The notes under the pieces: generated by a model
What the model was told of the DNA's origin: nothing
What the model saw: the letters and a program-made list of their open reading frames with translations, nothing else
The model's database searches: none
Program-made: the position numbers and the translations under genes
DNA from: Linyphia triangularis
Lineage: Eukaryota > Arthropoda > Arachnida > Araneae > Linyphiidae
NCBI GenBank assembly: GCA_963978545.1
Contig: OZ021727.1
Location: 48,955,385 to 49,019,384, forward strand
Length of the DNA: 64,000 nt
Direction: 5' to 3'
Part shown: in pieces, positions 61,001 through 64,000 of the stretch
Position numbering within the stretch: position 1 is the stretch's first letter
Layout: the number at the start of each line of letters is the position of its first letter

Positions 61001-63108
61001 TTAAAAAGATATATTTTAAATTAATTACAGAATATAATTAAATAACGCAATATGAGAACTTTACATTATGTGCCATTCACTGCTATAAAAATATATAAAA
61101 GCTTAAAAACTAAGCATAAAATGTTATTTAATTAATAAGCAAAATAACACTTTATGTGAGCTTCATATTATGTGCAATTCACAACAATAACAATATATAA
61201 GAACCTAAAAGCTTATTTTTATGGTAGTATTCAGGGGTCAAAGTGACAAAATAAGAATATATAGGATTTTTTCAAAAAAAATATAGGACAATATAAAACA
61301 TCAAATAAATGCACACAGTTGCTATTGAACTTCAAAATTAATCCGTTATACATTTATATACTCGTTATATTGTATTTAAGAGAATAGAAAACGCACCTTT
61401 AAAAAAAAAAAAAAAAATCAAATCGCCTGATCCTGAATACGTGATCCGTTATTACCTCAATATTCCATCCCTAATTCAAGTTTTATTAATTACATTATTT
61501 GCAATCATGAGTCTTTTGCTTCCAGCATTTTTAACTGTTCCAATTTCTTTAAGTATTTTCTTTTTATCCCTGTTTGCAGTCATTTGTTGATTCAGATTTA
61601 CTGTTCAGTGTCGGCTGGATTGGCGGCGAAAAGTCGGAGAAATATCGCTGAATGTGGCGAACCTGGTATTTGGATTTAAAGCAACCCTAGTGATCGTTTG
61701 GATTTGACAACACAACGTATTGACGTAATTTTCAATTTTGGCGACTTTTAAGAAAAAATCGTGGCTAATATTCCGAATCCAGTACGAATTCTGCGCCAAC
61801 GCGATTTTCCCCAAAAAATGGCAGCCCTGCAATTTTTTAAGAGCAAGATAACTAACTGCCTATGGTTGCCATAATTTGGAGTGGTTTGATGTAAACAATT
61901 CGTGGCGCAGAATCCGTACAGGATTCGGAATAAAAAAAATCGCCATCCGACATCATACAGTAAATCTTAACCCTTTTGTTTCCTTCATCAATTATTGACT
62001 GAGCACTCAAAATGTTCTTTAGTAGTCCTGCAAGTTAATCCCAAGTTGTTTTTATCCGTTTTTCCAGAGGCAGAGTTTTGTTGTTGCATCTCTCTCTACA
62101 TTATGGCCAATTAATTTATTACGTTGGAGGAGAAATCAGATCAGAAATTCAAGACCGATTGTTATGGAAATGTTCCCATGTTTACAACTCCTGCCGGTCC
62201 AGTAGAGTTGAGTTGTAGGTTATGCAGCACGTGACGTCACAAGAGATAAAACGCCGCGCCGCAGTTACAAACATCGTTTTTGTCAGGTCTTTTTCTCCTA
62301 CGATCGCGCCAAAGAATCCGAAATATTAAAAAATTGCAACAAACGGCGCCGTTATTACGAATTCGAAGAAAATATAGATCGAATCAATGTAGAAATATAG
62401 GATATATAGGACAATTGTAAAATATAGGACGTTTTTACCGATTTAAAAAAAAATATAGGATTTATAGGACATATAGGACGTCTGCGACCCCTGTAGTATT
62501 GCATAAATATAGCAGAAAATCGAATAATTAATTTTTTAAATCCAGACACTTTACTACTAACTTGTGCTGTATGTACATGTGTGTGTCTTTCAAGTAAAAC
62601 TTATCAAACTCATAGAAAATATTATGGACCTGATCAGTTTTGTCTTTAATTGGCAATTTATAGTTTTAATATAGCAAATTGTAAAAAAAATAAATATTTT
62701 GTTTACTTTTGAAGCTTAATTCAGTAAAAAGAAATCTTTTAATTGCACCTGAGAATATGTATCTAGTTATGAGTTTCATTCCATTTAAAATTATTAGTAT
62801 CAAATGATTTTTTTTTTTTTTGTTTTTTTTTAAATGTAATCTATATATTTCATAACGATTTTCAATGAACTGTTTTTAACTTTCTAGGTAAAAAATCCCA
62901 CTTACGGAAAACTTTCAACAAAACTTATCCTTCTCCAGAAACTGTTGCCAAAATACAAGCTTCCCGCATTTGGCAAATGGAAAATGAGTTTTACGATTTT
63001 GTGTTGCAACAATTTCATTTCATCAGAAAACGAACGCTTACTGTTAAAGACGGAATAATATCTGATAAAGGGCAGCAGTTTATGTATGAAAAAATAAGGC
63101 CAAGATAG
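27934..63108 (+). CDS. HS2ST1: Heparan sulfate 2-O-sulfotransferase (7 coding exons)
   Basis: Golgi type II membrane enzyme that moves sulfate from PAPS to the 2-O position of iduronic/glucuronic acid in heparan sulfate. Exons 27934-28090, 36154-36410, 39954-40039, 40269-40407, 49137-49234, 60630-60787 and 62888-63108 join in phase (1,0,2,0,2,1) to 1116 bases, 371 residues; human HS2ST1 is about 356. Visible parts: a short cytoplasmic tail, one membrane segment (~18-36), a short charged coiled stem, the 5'-phosphosulfate loop [12 protein letters not shown] (95-106), catalytic-type His123 in LHINTTKN with an N-glycosylation site at Asn125, the 3'-phosphate-binding segment [17 protein letters not shown] (179-195), paired Cys segments around 217-245, and a C-terminal GKKSHLRKT (~299-307). 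All introns are GT-AG. Transposons in introns 1, 2, 4, 5 and 6 explain much of the 35 kb span. Met1 could instead be Met13. Confidence 0.95.
28254..28606. repeat. Two diverged copies of a small MITE
   Basis: 28254-28366 and 28480-28606 share CAAAGTATGGCAACC/CAAGTTGTGGCAACC and TAGGCAGTTCACTTG/TAGACAGTTCACTTG. The outer ends CCAAGTCCGGTATGGATTCTG and the inverse of AGAATCTGCACTGGACTTGG form an inverted repeat. The inner sequence GGCAGGGCTGCAATTTTTTGG relates them to the opposite-strand MITE at 61769-61932. Lies in HS2ST intron 1. Confidence 0.6.
28969..29151 (+). repeat. BEL element 5' LTR
   Basis: 183 bases, TGTTGTGACGCC to GGCCCAAAACA. It contains AATAAA (29047-29052). Confidence 0.92.
29521..34713 (+). 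CDS. BEL/Pao Gag-Pol polyprotein
   Basis: A single open frame of 1730 residues. Order: coiled-coil N-terminus (~30-110); Gag-like DUF1759 region (~130-280); Cys/His knuckles (CELC.., then [15 protein letters not shown], ~328-385); retropepsin-like DUF1758 with LLDVGSQV (Asp473); reverse transcriptase with YMDD at 878-881; RNase H with HGFSDAS (Asp1048); integrase zinc segment (H..H..C..C, ~1360-1400) and core residues Asp1430 (GLDFCGPF), Asp1496 (FSDNGTNF) and Glu1550 (GGLWEAG); C-terminal DUF5641 region ([15 protein letters not shown], ~1640). This is the BEL order PR-RT-RH-INT with no env. The protease motif is D-V-G where D-S/T-G is usual. Coding is very AT-rich in gag and less so in RT. 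Confidence 0.95.
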   Translation: MSGITRLNKEELKFVAEEIGLLVPEGAKKIELKLLIEESEVYKKDIEFVQTIIDEVLEEKKNLKSAHENQIELEKIKLQREEIMRERIKSELELVQLKANRENSVNSIDYERKTETFESIDSLIKSVRILTIKVPSKSEGWGFFFTSLERAYITKSVPEKYKAEILMNLLGERASNILTYITEKDLNNYEEIKSIVLREYEPTPQIVLENFKSASRENETHMQFVSRLTTSFDYYLKLRGVSEFETLKQLIVSDKLFQTLDNQTAAHINIRQADNWFKLLELAKECDLYFTSRGKSMCEPRKEQKIYNNKFKTASKVFFNEVKNKNCELCLNNENHPLYACPQFRKLSVNERVQIVKNKNACFKCLSYNCSVKKCGYKNCFCGKNHHRLIHYAPNENRNVESRNEATDHGNDIQTAAKSNEYVPFFPPTGPQTMPFVACASLVENKKSIILSTTECLIKDRFSCYQKVRCLLDVGSQVCLMSRECAQRLQLKSEKINQSISCLNSASLIVNRKIVATLANKNKSYERDITMLVVKKIADLIPNQMIDACVRIPDSVKLADPKFNIPGKIDVLIGAEYFYEILKPGKLNVKNTSLILQGSVFGYIVGGSIPISDIVRPNYCGLICETEDLNSNLKKFWEIEEVVNELPKNKENLICEEHYARTHVRDKTGRYVVSMPFKEHWSCLGNSKDIALMRLESLWTRLSRDQEYLNLYREFLKEYEELGHMSEIKNSIEPDTTYYMPHHGIYRPQKSTTKLCTVFNASTITTSGKSLNSIQYNGGVIQDDLFSLLVRFRKHVFAFTADIRKMYRMINIEENQRNLQRILWKEDINGPVKVYQLNTVTYGTVSAPYLAMRTLKQISIDEEKNFPIAASVLCKDLYMDDVLSGSSTLENAKALQHELIDILKTAQMSLHKWCGSTSELIPTSEKEYEFASTEEIKTLGIVWRAKVDCFTFKVEVDKNAHPTKRSVLSIIARLFDPLGLLGPVITKAKIFMQQLWLLKIGWSERLPLKEASEWQDFVRSLVILNEINIGRCIVIPKAEVIEMHGFSDASEKAYGAAIYARSITTDGEVKVRLITSKSRVSPIKLVTTPRLELCSAVLLAKLMHKVQKALQMRMTSVFYWTDSTIVLSWLKKESRDLKTFVANRVVVIQELTDINQWHHVPSEQNPADIISRGLDPEKIPQSDLWWFGPTFLQDSAMKFPGACNEVYNCELYQKELKDNRGESACLLVQNIEILPIINKCSSFTKLQRIIAWCVRFKENTKNPLETTTGSLNASELSASLMCLVKNVQLVYFAKEIQCIEKGQQLPNSSNLLNLSPFLDEKNILRVGGRLRHSNLPAEQKHPMLIPNNNQFCDLIINHFHVFYFHTGTEATLANIRTQFWIINGRSNVKRVIKKCLICFKANAKGKNQIMADLPSARVNISRVFTKVGLDFCGPFKLKLVPGRVKSIYKCYICIFVCFVVKAVHLEIVNNLSTEAFIGALKRFISRRNRPTDIFSDNGTNFVGANNEFRKILKGLFNNEGTDKFEDFLASNGIKWHFNPPATPHFGGLWEAGVKSLKRHLQRVVGSTILTHEELHTLVTQVEAVLNSRPFCPLSEDPNDELVLTPAHFLVGSTLTSLPEPDFIEVPMNRLSRWQLVQKCTQTFWRKWSSDYLNRLQARPKWFKGKEEFKENEIVLVKGYYNLKQLNWNLAKIIKVHPRKDNITRVVTLKTSKGIFQRPVNKIVKLPFDSN
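34921..35103 (+). repeat. BEL element 3' LTR
   Basis: 183 bases matching 28969-29151 with six substitutions, including the second base (TA for TG). Preceded by the purine tract AAGGCGGGCGG (34909-34919). Confidence 0.92.
35109..36153. other. HS2ST intron 1, rest
   Basis: Non-coding intron sequence ending in TTTATTTCCAG. A slightly GC-richer patch lies at 35370-35500, without recognisable homology. Confidence 0.5.
36154..36410 (+). CDS. HS2ST1: HS2ST exon 2: PAPS 5'-phosphosulfate site and catalytic His
   Basis: Residues 53-138. Contains [17 protein letters not shown] and LHINTTKN, the most conserved part of the enzyme. Enters in phase 1 and leaves in phase 0 (CAG/GTAATAAA). Confidence 0.96.
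36411..38223. other. HS2ST intron 2, left part
   Basis: AT-rich non-coding sequence. The 77-codon frame at 37837-38070 has no recognisable family and is probably chance. Nothing else is seen. Confidence 0.5.
38224..39547 (+). mobile_element. 1.3 kb TIR element, copy 1, intact ends
   Basis: Exact 15-base inverted repeats CAGAGTTCATCCTAG (38224-38238) and its inverse (39533-39547), flanked by an exact 7-base direct repeat CTGGAAT (38217-38223, 39548-39554). Near the ends are short phrases such as AAGGGCGCTATTTTTATAG repeated two or three times. No transposase frame. Reverse-complement relative of the split copy at 18507-23402. Confidence 0.88.
39954..40039 (+). CDS. HS2ST1: HS2ST exon 3
   Basis: Residues 139 to part of 167: VRFVQN, then [13 protein letters not shown]. 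Acceptor TTTTTATCACAG, donor CTAG/GTAATAAC, phase 0 to 2. Confidence 0.92.
40269..40407 (+). CDS. HS2ST1: HS2ST exon 4: 3'-phosphate-binding segment
   Basis: Residues 167-213, with [20 protein letters not shown] and a basic RRRQGNKM end. The donor ATG/GTAAGC at 40408 is chosen over an earlier CAAG/GTAATA because it keeps phase 0 for the next exon and matches the family sequence. Confidence 0.92.
40644..40675. repeat. Perfect-type hairpin, 14-base arms
   Basis: GTCCACGGACATGA, four bases (CAAA), then TCATGTCTGTGGAC: 13 of 14 pairs are Watson-Crick and the remaining position is a G-T wobble on one strand. TCATGTCTGTGGAC recurs without its partner at about 42571-42584. Inside HS2ST intron 4. 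Confidence 0.6.
40809..42524. mobile_element. Pogo/Tigger-like TIR element, 1.7 kb, non-autonomous
   Basis: CAGTAAAAGCCTGATTAACC at the left end and the inverse of CAGTAAATGCCCGATTATGC at the right end, each next to TA (40807-40808 and 42525-42526), the pogo/mariner target duplication. Further inverted copies of a (T/A)TATCCAGAAA-like phrase lie inside both ends. No transposase frame; a 107-codon minus-strand frame at 42026-42349 matches nothing I know. Confidence 0.75.
42525..43364. other. HS2ST intron 4 segment
   Basis: AT-rich non-coding sequence between two small transposons. It includes a second occurrence of TCATGTCTGTGGAC (about 42571). Nothing else is seen. Confidence 0.5.
43365..43856. 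mobile_element. 0.5 kb MITE
   Basis: Inverted ends ATGGACAATTTCCGCATTT (43365-43383) and the inverse of ATGGACAATTCCCGCATTT (43838-43856), 18 of 19 matching. The interior is GC-richer than the flanks and contains TGACGTCA (43536-43543). No clear target duplication was found, so the outer boundary may extend by a few bases. Confidence 0.65.
43857..45595. other. HS2ST intron 4 segment
   Basis: AT-rich non-coding sequence. I find no repeat ends or coding sequence. Confidence 0.5.
45604..48823. mobile_element. hAT-type TIR element, 3.2 kb, non-coding
   Basis: Ends CATGGGTGCCC (45604) and GGGCACCCATG (48813-48823) are exact inverted repeats, flanked by ATTCTTTC (45596-45603) and ATTCTTCC (48824-48831), an 8-base duplication with one mismatch. 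Just inside the left end, CCAGGAGGGTGCAAG is answered by CTTGCACCCTCCTGG (a hairpin at about 45615-45654). No transposase frame remains. A further 1.05 kb element is inserted at 46582-47630. Confidence 0.8.
46582..47630. mobile_element. PIF/Harbinger-like MITE nested in the hAT element
   Basis: AGCTGGCCATACACGATCG (46582-46600) is answered exactly by its inverse at 47612-47630, with the 3-base direct repeat TTA on both sides (46579-46581, 47631-47633). A TTA/TAA duplication is the PIF/Harbinger hallmark. It contains an A-run at about 47097-47122. No transposase frame. Confidence 0.8.
49137..49234 (+). CDS. HS2ST1: HS2ST exon 5
   Basis: [13 protein letters not shown], then [14 protein letters not shown]; four cysteines likely form the conserved disulfides. 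Acceptor TATTTATAG, donor TTG/GTAAGT, phase 0 to 2. Confidence 0.93.
49235..49689. other. HS2ST intron 5, start
   Basis: Non-coding. A 69-codon minus-strand frame at 49486-49695 is not recognisable, apart from being next to the hAT-type relic. Nothing else is seen. Confidence 0.4.
49690..50825 (-). pseudogene. Second hAT-like transposase relic
   Basis: Minus-strand pieces in order: a short frame at 50622-50825; [16 protein letters not shown] and [14 protein letters not shown] (near 50340-50470); QKLGQEF (near 50320); then the frame 49926-50111 with [16 protein letters not shown]. These are the same landmarks, in the same order, as the relic at 18990-22620 (PK.S.G.G, CFDT, then HRARWM.K..Y..KI), so it is the same transposase family but an independent copy. 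Stops and shifts are frequent and no ends were found. Inactive. Confidence 0.65.
51082..51312 (-). repeat. Gypsy 3' LTR (minus-strand element)
   Basis: 231 bases, TGTGACGATTTC to ATCTTTACA on the plus strand. A 30-base block (starting CGGCTGTTGCCACTCG) occurs twice, about 37 bases apart, within 51243-51311. Next to it is the purine tract (plus strand GACTCCTCCCCTCC, from 51313). Confidence 0.93.
51562..53337 (-). CDS. Gypsy pol, RT and RNase H part
   Basis: A 591-residue frame. It begins inside the integrase C-terminus with a GPY/F-like segment ([13 protein letters not shown], ~40-52), then an acidic linker (~95-115), RT ([20 protein letters not shown] ~206-225; [14 protein letters not shown] ~261-274; YLDD 322-325) and RNase H ([11 protein letters not shown], Asp474; [18 protein letters not shown]), ending NADTLSRVP and a stop 250 bases from the 3' LTR. 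No integrase follows RNase H. The upstream neighbouring frame is in the same phase, separated only by a TGA at 53359-53361, so this is the continuation of one pol frame and the listed Met is not a true start. Confidence 0.93.
   Translation of the reverse strand: MVSAKEKQKLWYDKKAVERQFEAGDLVLVVASSKPNKLSVQWIGPGEVVQRLSDTNYVIRFPDKNKDHVYHINMLKPYVKRVEHLNLLGLEEIKGKREDEEEEIPDLGLADRSNGSALNELLKDIRSKSKLSGAQQNQLEELLNKYSELFSNKPGCTDLAEHDIELEVEKPIIAKPYRMSPRQTEILKAEVNKMLELKVIERGDSDFTSPLILVEVPGKDPRPCIDYCRLNKVTRTQYFPIPNIEQLVEKVSSLKYITVLDSTRGYWQIPLSERAQLYAAFVTSFGTFKPLRLPFGLKNAPYYFSRMMAGLLQDCDEFAVPYLDDVAIFSNTWEEHVKHLEEILIKMKTAHLHIKPSKCQFAREHVKYLGHIVGQGERTPGELKVQAVKDFPRPLNKTQIRSFLGLAGYYRRYIPDFSVIAAPLTDLLKGKKVKSSVDWSSACEDAFEELKNRLSERPVLFSPDFIIPFVIQCDASNLGLGVVLSQVNQDGEEHPIMYLSRKFSPAEQKYSTTERECAAIVYVIQKLRCYLDGQLKFIIQTDHNPLVWLEKNTGTNPRLLRWALTLQPFNYEVVHRKGSLHRNADTLSRVP
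53359..53919 (-). CDS. Gypsy pol, integrase core fragment
   Basis: Integrase core: Asp64 in LQTDQGTSF and Glu99 in [12 protein letters not shown], 34 residues between by my count (35 is usual in gypsy), then [19 protein letters not shown] typical of the end of the core. The first ~35 residues of this frame are out-of-frame readthrough; true homology begins at about 53810, where the previous frame is lost by a 7-base duplication. The end is the TGA at 53359. Confidence 0.85.
   Translation of the reverse strand: MLMLWDLYLKPHQGINTLLLHCACLQNIPMQSLWKMENLKSTTVIDALLQIFSRMGFPKKLQTDQGTSFMSALTCEFLERFGIKVVRSSVHHPQSNPVERMHRTLKRILRVLCLESSSEWEKILPQALFALRTVTHDSTGFTPAELVHGRNLKTPLVLLYDKLTEEHQEEDCVVNYVFKLINRMKN
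53783..55963 (-). CDS. Gypsy Gag-protease-integrase N-terminal part
   Basis: A 726-residue frame. Gag with a highly charged Glu/Arg coiled stretch (~28-70) and a SCAN/capsid-like region (~110-265, including [11 protein letters not shown]), two CCHC knuckles ([14 protein letters not shown] from 322, [14 protein letters not shown] from 341), protease with [11 protein letters not shown] (Asp397), a linker, the integrase zinc segment ([15 protein letters not shown], ~613-655) and the first catalytic Asp684 in NVDAVGPLP. Gag, protease and integrase are in one uninterrupted frame, so no gag-pol shift separates them. The frame is lost at the GGAAAAT duplication (53806-53819), and its last 13 residues are not genuine. 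The real gag start lies beyond the nested transposon at 58731. Confidence 0.92.
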   Translation of the reverse strand: MGEDVDAKTKIPEIKRIILGSEYYNEEEVRLIFDRVIEERLRKEEREREEREIERGEREDNLAREMRQHEFELKKLEISQTESLPRTNHVSENGIPRIQLTHIMPKFEEKRDEMGLYLINFERKAEMAKVPKRDWTAYLLGVLPAEVSNMLARESPENANDYEHVKTLLLKRYKMNSEKLKQCFYRHQKTPDKNWRNYYHELRSYFTEWIDDMKVETFEQLKDLIIAEQVKFCVPPEIKEHFLDNWINIKDPEYLAEKLDDYESVRDSFKRKEKLPRNNSKPQEGQYPKDKFNFKRNAPWKEDKCDEGEREKRFERRKQPSCYECGSFSHLKAQCDKLRRCYECGSTSHLRPNCDKLKKSVETVAANLVPKENFKDVLEPYISQGKINGIEMPILRDSGASIDLICRKYVKPSMLTTETVWIKTPLEESPICLPLAEIEIDCAYGHIVTIAAVIRDSLDQGRYLLGNRTMELFTEVNQNKNFGMDTINVIQTRSSSKKMVESEMPNSEPEASDSRENEQFGKEIGNDNILRVADLSSAELELMKLTPEEFLDAQLQSEDLKPLFKEAKHDTDSEKYRYLTKNQKLFFVKKDKKGTERLLLVVPEKYRKQIMEFCHERTASHLGIEKTKDALFKKFYWPNCYKEVETFVKSCDLCQRVGNPQDKKKAPLKIVPVITEIFSKINVDAVGPLPQTPSGNQYLITALCMSSKYPDAVPVENGKSEIDHSN
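53806..53819 (-). repeat. 7-base tandem duplication causing a frameshift
   Basis: On the minus strand GGAAAAT occurs twice in a row inside the integrase core. Upstream coding is in one frame and downstream coding in the next, and the shift of +7 (net +1) accounts exactly for the change. Confidence 0.85.
55981..58689. mobile_element. 2.7 kb TIR transposon inserted in the gypsy gag
   Basis: Exact 15-base inverted ends CAGGGTGTCCACAGA (from 55981) and its inverse (to 58689), with the direct repeat TTGAA on both sides (55976-55980, 58690-58694). Sub-terminal phrases TCAGGGAATTATCAGGG (left) and the inverse of similar ones (right) recur. It interrupts gag after codon 14. No transposase is visible. 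The middle is filled with the periodic repeat (56200-57800, minus orientation). The CAGGG end and short duplication suggest a hAT-related element; the family is inferred. Confidence 0.85.
56200..57800 (-). repeat. Internally periodic dispersed repeat, locus 3 (two adjacent copies)
   Basis: The minus strand carries the same family as 8735-9600 and 23410-24825. One copy runs from about 57770 (GAAGTCTAGGCGAATGACAC) to its end CACATCCCTG at 57018-57027. A second, partial copy lies at about 57000-56200. The shared block TTAAAATTTCCTGACAATCA appears at 56213 and 57168 on the plus strand, and the ATTTACGTTGGT phrase recurs several times. Confidence 0.7.
58690..58731 (-). CDS. Gypsy gag, first 14 codons
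   Basis: ATG at 58731 starts [14 protein letters not shown], which runs into one copy of the TTGAA target duplication; the frame continues at 55975 on the far side of the nested transposon ([12 protein letters not shown]). The start is chosen because it is the only ATG in phase near the junction, and it is preceded by a purine-rich GAAA. Confidence 0.8.
58732..59575 (-). other. Gypsy 5' leader region
   Basis: Untranslated leader between the gag start and the 5' LTR, with a T24 run (A-run in the element's sense) at about 58778-58801. On the minus strand TTTGGTGGCAAGCG lies seven bases inside the LTR edge, a likely primer-binding site (about 59555-59568). No frame of note. Confidence 0.6.
59576..59806 (-). 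repeat. Gypsy 5' LTR (minus-strand element)
   Basis: 231 bases, identical to 51082-51312 except at four positions, and including the same internal 30-base duplication. Confidence 0.93.
59811..60629. other. HS2ST intron 5, end
   Basis: Non-coding. A GC-richer, C/T-biased patch at 60075-60245 carries overlapping frames of up to 97 codons, without recognisable homology, and ends in an (AC)n(AT)n microsatellite (60245-60272). Acceptor TATATTCTAG. Confidence 0.45.
60630..60787 (+). CDS. HS2ST1: HS2ST exon 6
   Basis: [18 protein letters not shown], then [19 protein letters not shown] and YFRGAT, strongly conserved in the enzyme. Phase 2 to 1, donor GAGG/GTATGT. Confidence 0.96.
60788..61224. other. 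HS2ST intron 6, left part
   Basis: AT-rich non-coding sequence with a near-duplicate phrase (ATTATGTGC.ATTCAC at about 61066 and 61167). No gene or element ends are seen. Confidence 0.4.
61232..62493. mobile_element. 1.26 kb TIR element with 7-base target duplication
   Basis: Ends CAGGGGTC (61232-61239) and GACCCCTG (62486-62493), flanked by the exact 7-base direct repeat TAGTATT (61225-61231, 62494-62500). Near both ends are many copies of ATATAGGA(C), all reading in the plus direction rather than inverted. It contains the small MITE at 61769-61932. No transposase frame. Confidence 0.8.
61769..61932. mobile_element. 164-base MITE
   Basis: Long imperfect inverted repeat of about 30 bases: TATTCCGAATCC..TACG.ATTCTGCGCC at the left and its inverse at the right. 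The centre (GGCAGCCCTGCAATTTTTT, CTGCCTATGGTTGCCA) matches, on the other strand, the repeats at 28254-28606. Confidence 0.75.
62501..62887. other. HS2ST intron 6, right part
   Basis: AT-rich non-coding sequence with T-runs (62807-62831). Acceptor AACTTTCTAG. Confidence 0.5.
62888..63108 (+). CDS. HS2ST1: HS2ST exon 7: C-terminus and stop
   Basis: Completes residue 299 and runs to residue 371. Starts GKKSHLRKT, then [21 protein letters not shown], ending EKIRPR and TAG. The lysine-rich start and WQMENEFY are family landmarks. Confidence 0.96.
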
Positions 63109-63711
63109 AACCATATAAGCTAAATTCGGGTACTATTTCTAGAACTATACGAACTATTTTTGATGGTTACGAATGATAAGGGTATAGCAACTTGTTTTTT
63201 GTTGCTATTAATAAGCATGTTCTGTTGGTTTTTAAGTTAAAGAATAATATTTACAATTTTGTTCAGATTCACTTGAACGTGTATCTTAGTGAGCATGTGA
63301 CTTTACATTGGCTGTGTTATGCGACAATTACAGAACTGTGTATACAGTATGAAGCAGATGGGAGTTATGGTTTAATAGCTTACTTTTCATCTTACTTTTT
63401 ATGATCTTCATAAATTTTAATGTGATTTGTCATATAAATCATTATTATCACTTCATACATTTTTTAGCATTTTTTTTACAAATACATTTTATCAAAATAC
63501 TGGCTTTTTTCCTAGGCAGCTATTTAAAAAGTTGTTCCAAAAGCTTTAAACTCACTTTTCTAGTGAAATGTGTTTGACATGCTTCAATGGAGTGACAAAC
63601 ATGACGATGTTAAAAGTCTCCTCCAATTTGTACTATTAATTTGAGTTGATATTCAATTAAACTCAAACCAAATGAAAAACAAAAACATTTTCAAAATGTT
63701 TATTTTATTTT

Positions 63712-63717
63712 AATAAA
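63712..63717 (+). terminator. Candidate poly(A) signal of HS2ST
   Basis: AATAAA about 600 bases after the stop, followed within 40 bases by a T-rich stretch. Chosen by position; longer 3' UTRs are possible. Confidence 0.45.
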
Positions 63718-63760
63718 TTCATTTTTAAACATTTATTTTGTAAAGATTTTTTTTTTTTTA

Positions 63761-63920
63761 TGTTTTGATACTTAATTCTGTATAAAACTCATTTAATGCA
63801 ACATTAATTATTTGTTGTATTCTGAAATTGGACTTTTTTATGTTTTGATACTTAATTCTGTATGAAACTCATTTAACGCAACATTAATTATTTGTTGTAT
63901 TCTGAAATTGGACTTATTGA
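63761..63920 (+). repeat. 80-base tandem duplication
   Basis: 63761-63840 is repeated at 63841-63920 with two internal substitutions (TATAAAACTC/TATGAAACTC, TTAATGCA/TTAACGCA) and small differences at the end. It lies just past the candidate poly(A) site of HS2ST. Confidence 0.9.
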
Positions 63921-64000
63921 CAGTTTCAATTCAGGCTATTTTTAAACTTATGAGTATGAGACATGCTATTTTATTTATTTTTCAATTCATTGTAAATGTA

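Noticed and set aside
63192..63404. 70-codon frame after the HS2ST stop
   Set aside because: It lies in the probable 3' UTR with no resemblance to known proteins.

Overview
The window looks like AT-rich nuclear DNA of an animal, most likely a non-model arthropod and possibly an arachnid. The organism is an inference from intron-rich animal genes, large AT-rich introns and the mix of BEL/Pao, Ty3/gypsy, Tc1, pogo and hAT elements; nothing in the sequence proves it. Three host genes are visible. (1) The 3' end of a hemicentin-type extracellular matrix gene on the plus strand (exons between 1150 and 7233): calcium-binding EGF modules followed by the fibulin/hemicentin C-terminal module. (2) A complete XRN1 5'-3' exoribonuclease on the minus strand (10763-15952), carried in a single uninterrupted 1729-codon frame. 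(3) A complete heparan sulfate 2-O-sulfotransferase gene on the plus strand, seven coding exons from 27934 to 63108, giving 371 residues.

Region by region. 1-7.4 kb: hemicentin exons, with a broken gypsy pol/LTR and a broken Tc1 element in the first visible intron. 7.4-10.7 kb: repeats only (a pogo-type end, a ~0.7 kb dispersed repeat, a short tandem array, an internally periodic repeat). 10.8-16 kb: XRN1. 16-27.9 kb: the second copy of the 0.7 kb repeat, then a nest in which a foldback-type element is split by a hAT element that is itself split by a 2.3 kb inverted-repeat element, then more periodic repeat and a pogo/Tigger relic. 27.9-63.1 kb: the sulfotransferase gene. Its introns hold an intact BEL/Pao retrotransposon (intron 1), a 1.3 kb inverted-repeat element (intron 2), a 1.7 kb pogo-like element, a small MITE and a hAT element containing a Harbinger-like MITE (intron 4), a hAT-type relic and an 8.7 kb gypsy element (intron 5), and a 1.26 kb inverted-repeat element (intron 6).

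The most unusual item is the gypsy element at 51082-59806. Its LTRs differ at only 4 of 231 positions and its RT is gypsy-like, but its domains run Gag-protease-integrase-RT-RNase H. Integrase therefore lies before RT, the arrangement known from Gmr1-type elements, and not after RNase H as in ordinary Ty3/gypsy elements. Its gag is cut after codon 14 by a 2.7 kb terminal-inverted-repeat transposon, which itself carries two adjacent copies of the periodic repeat also found at 8.7 and 23.4 kb.

The three host genes are not an operon and have no evident functional link beyond hemicentin and heparan sulfate both belonging to extracellular-matrix biology. Exon coordinates come from splice consensus, phase matching and protein-family similarity judged by eye; no database search was possible.
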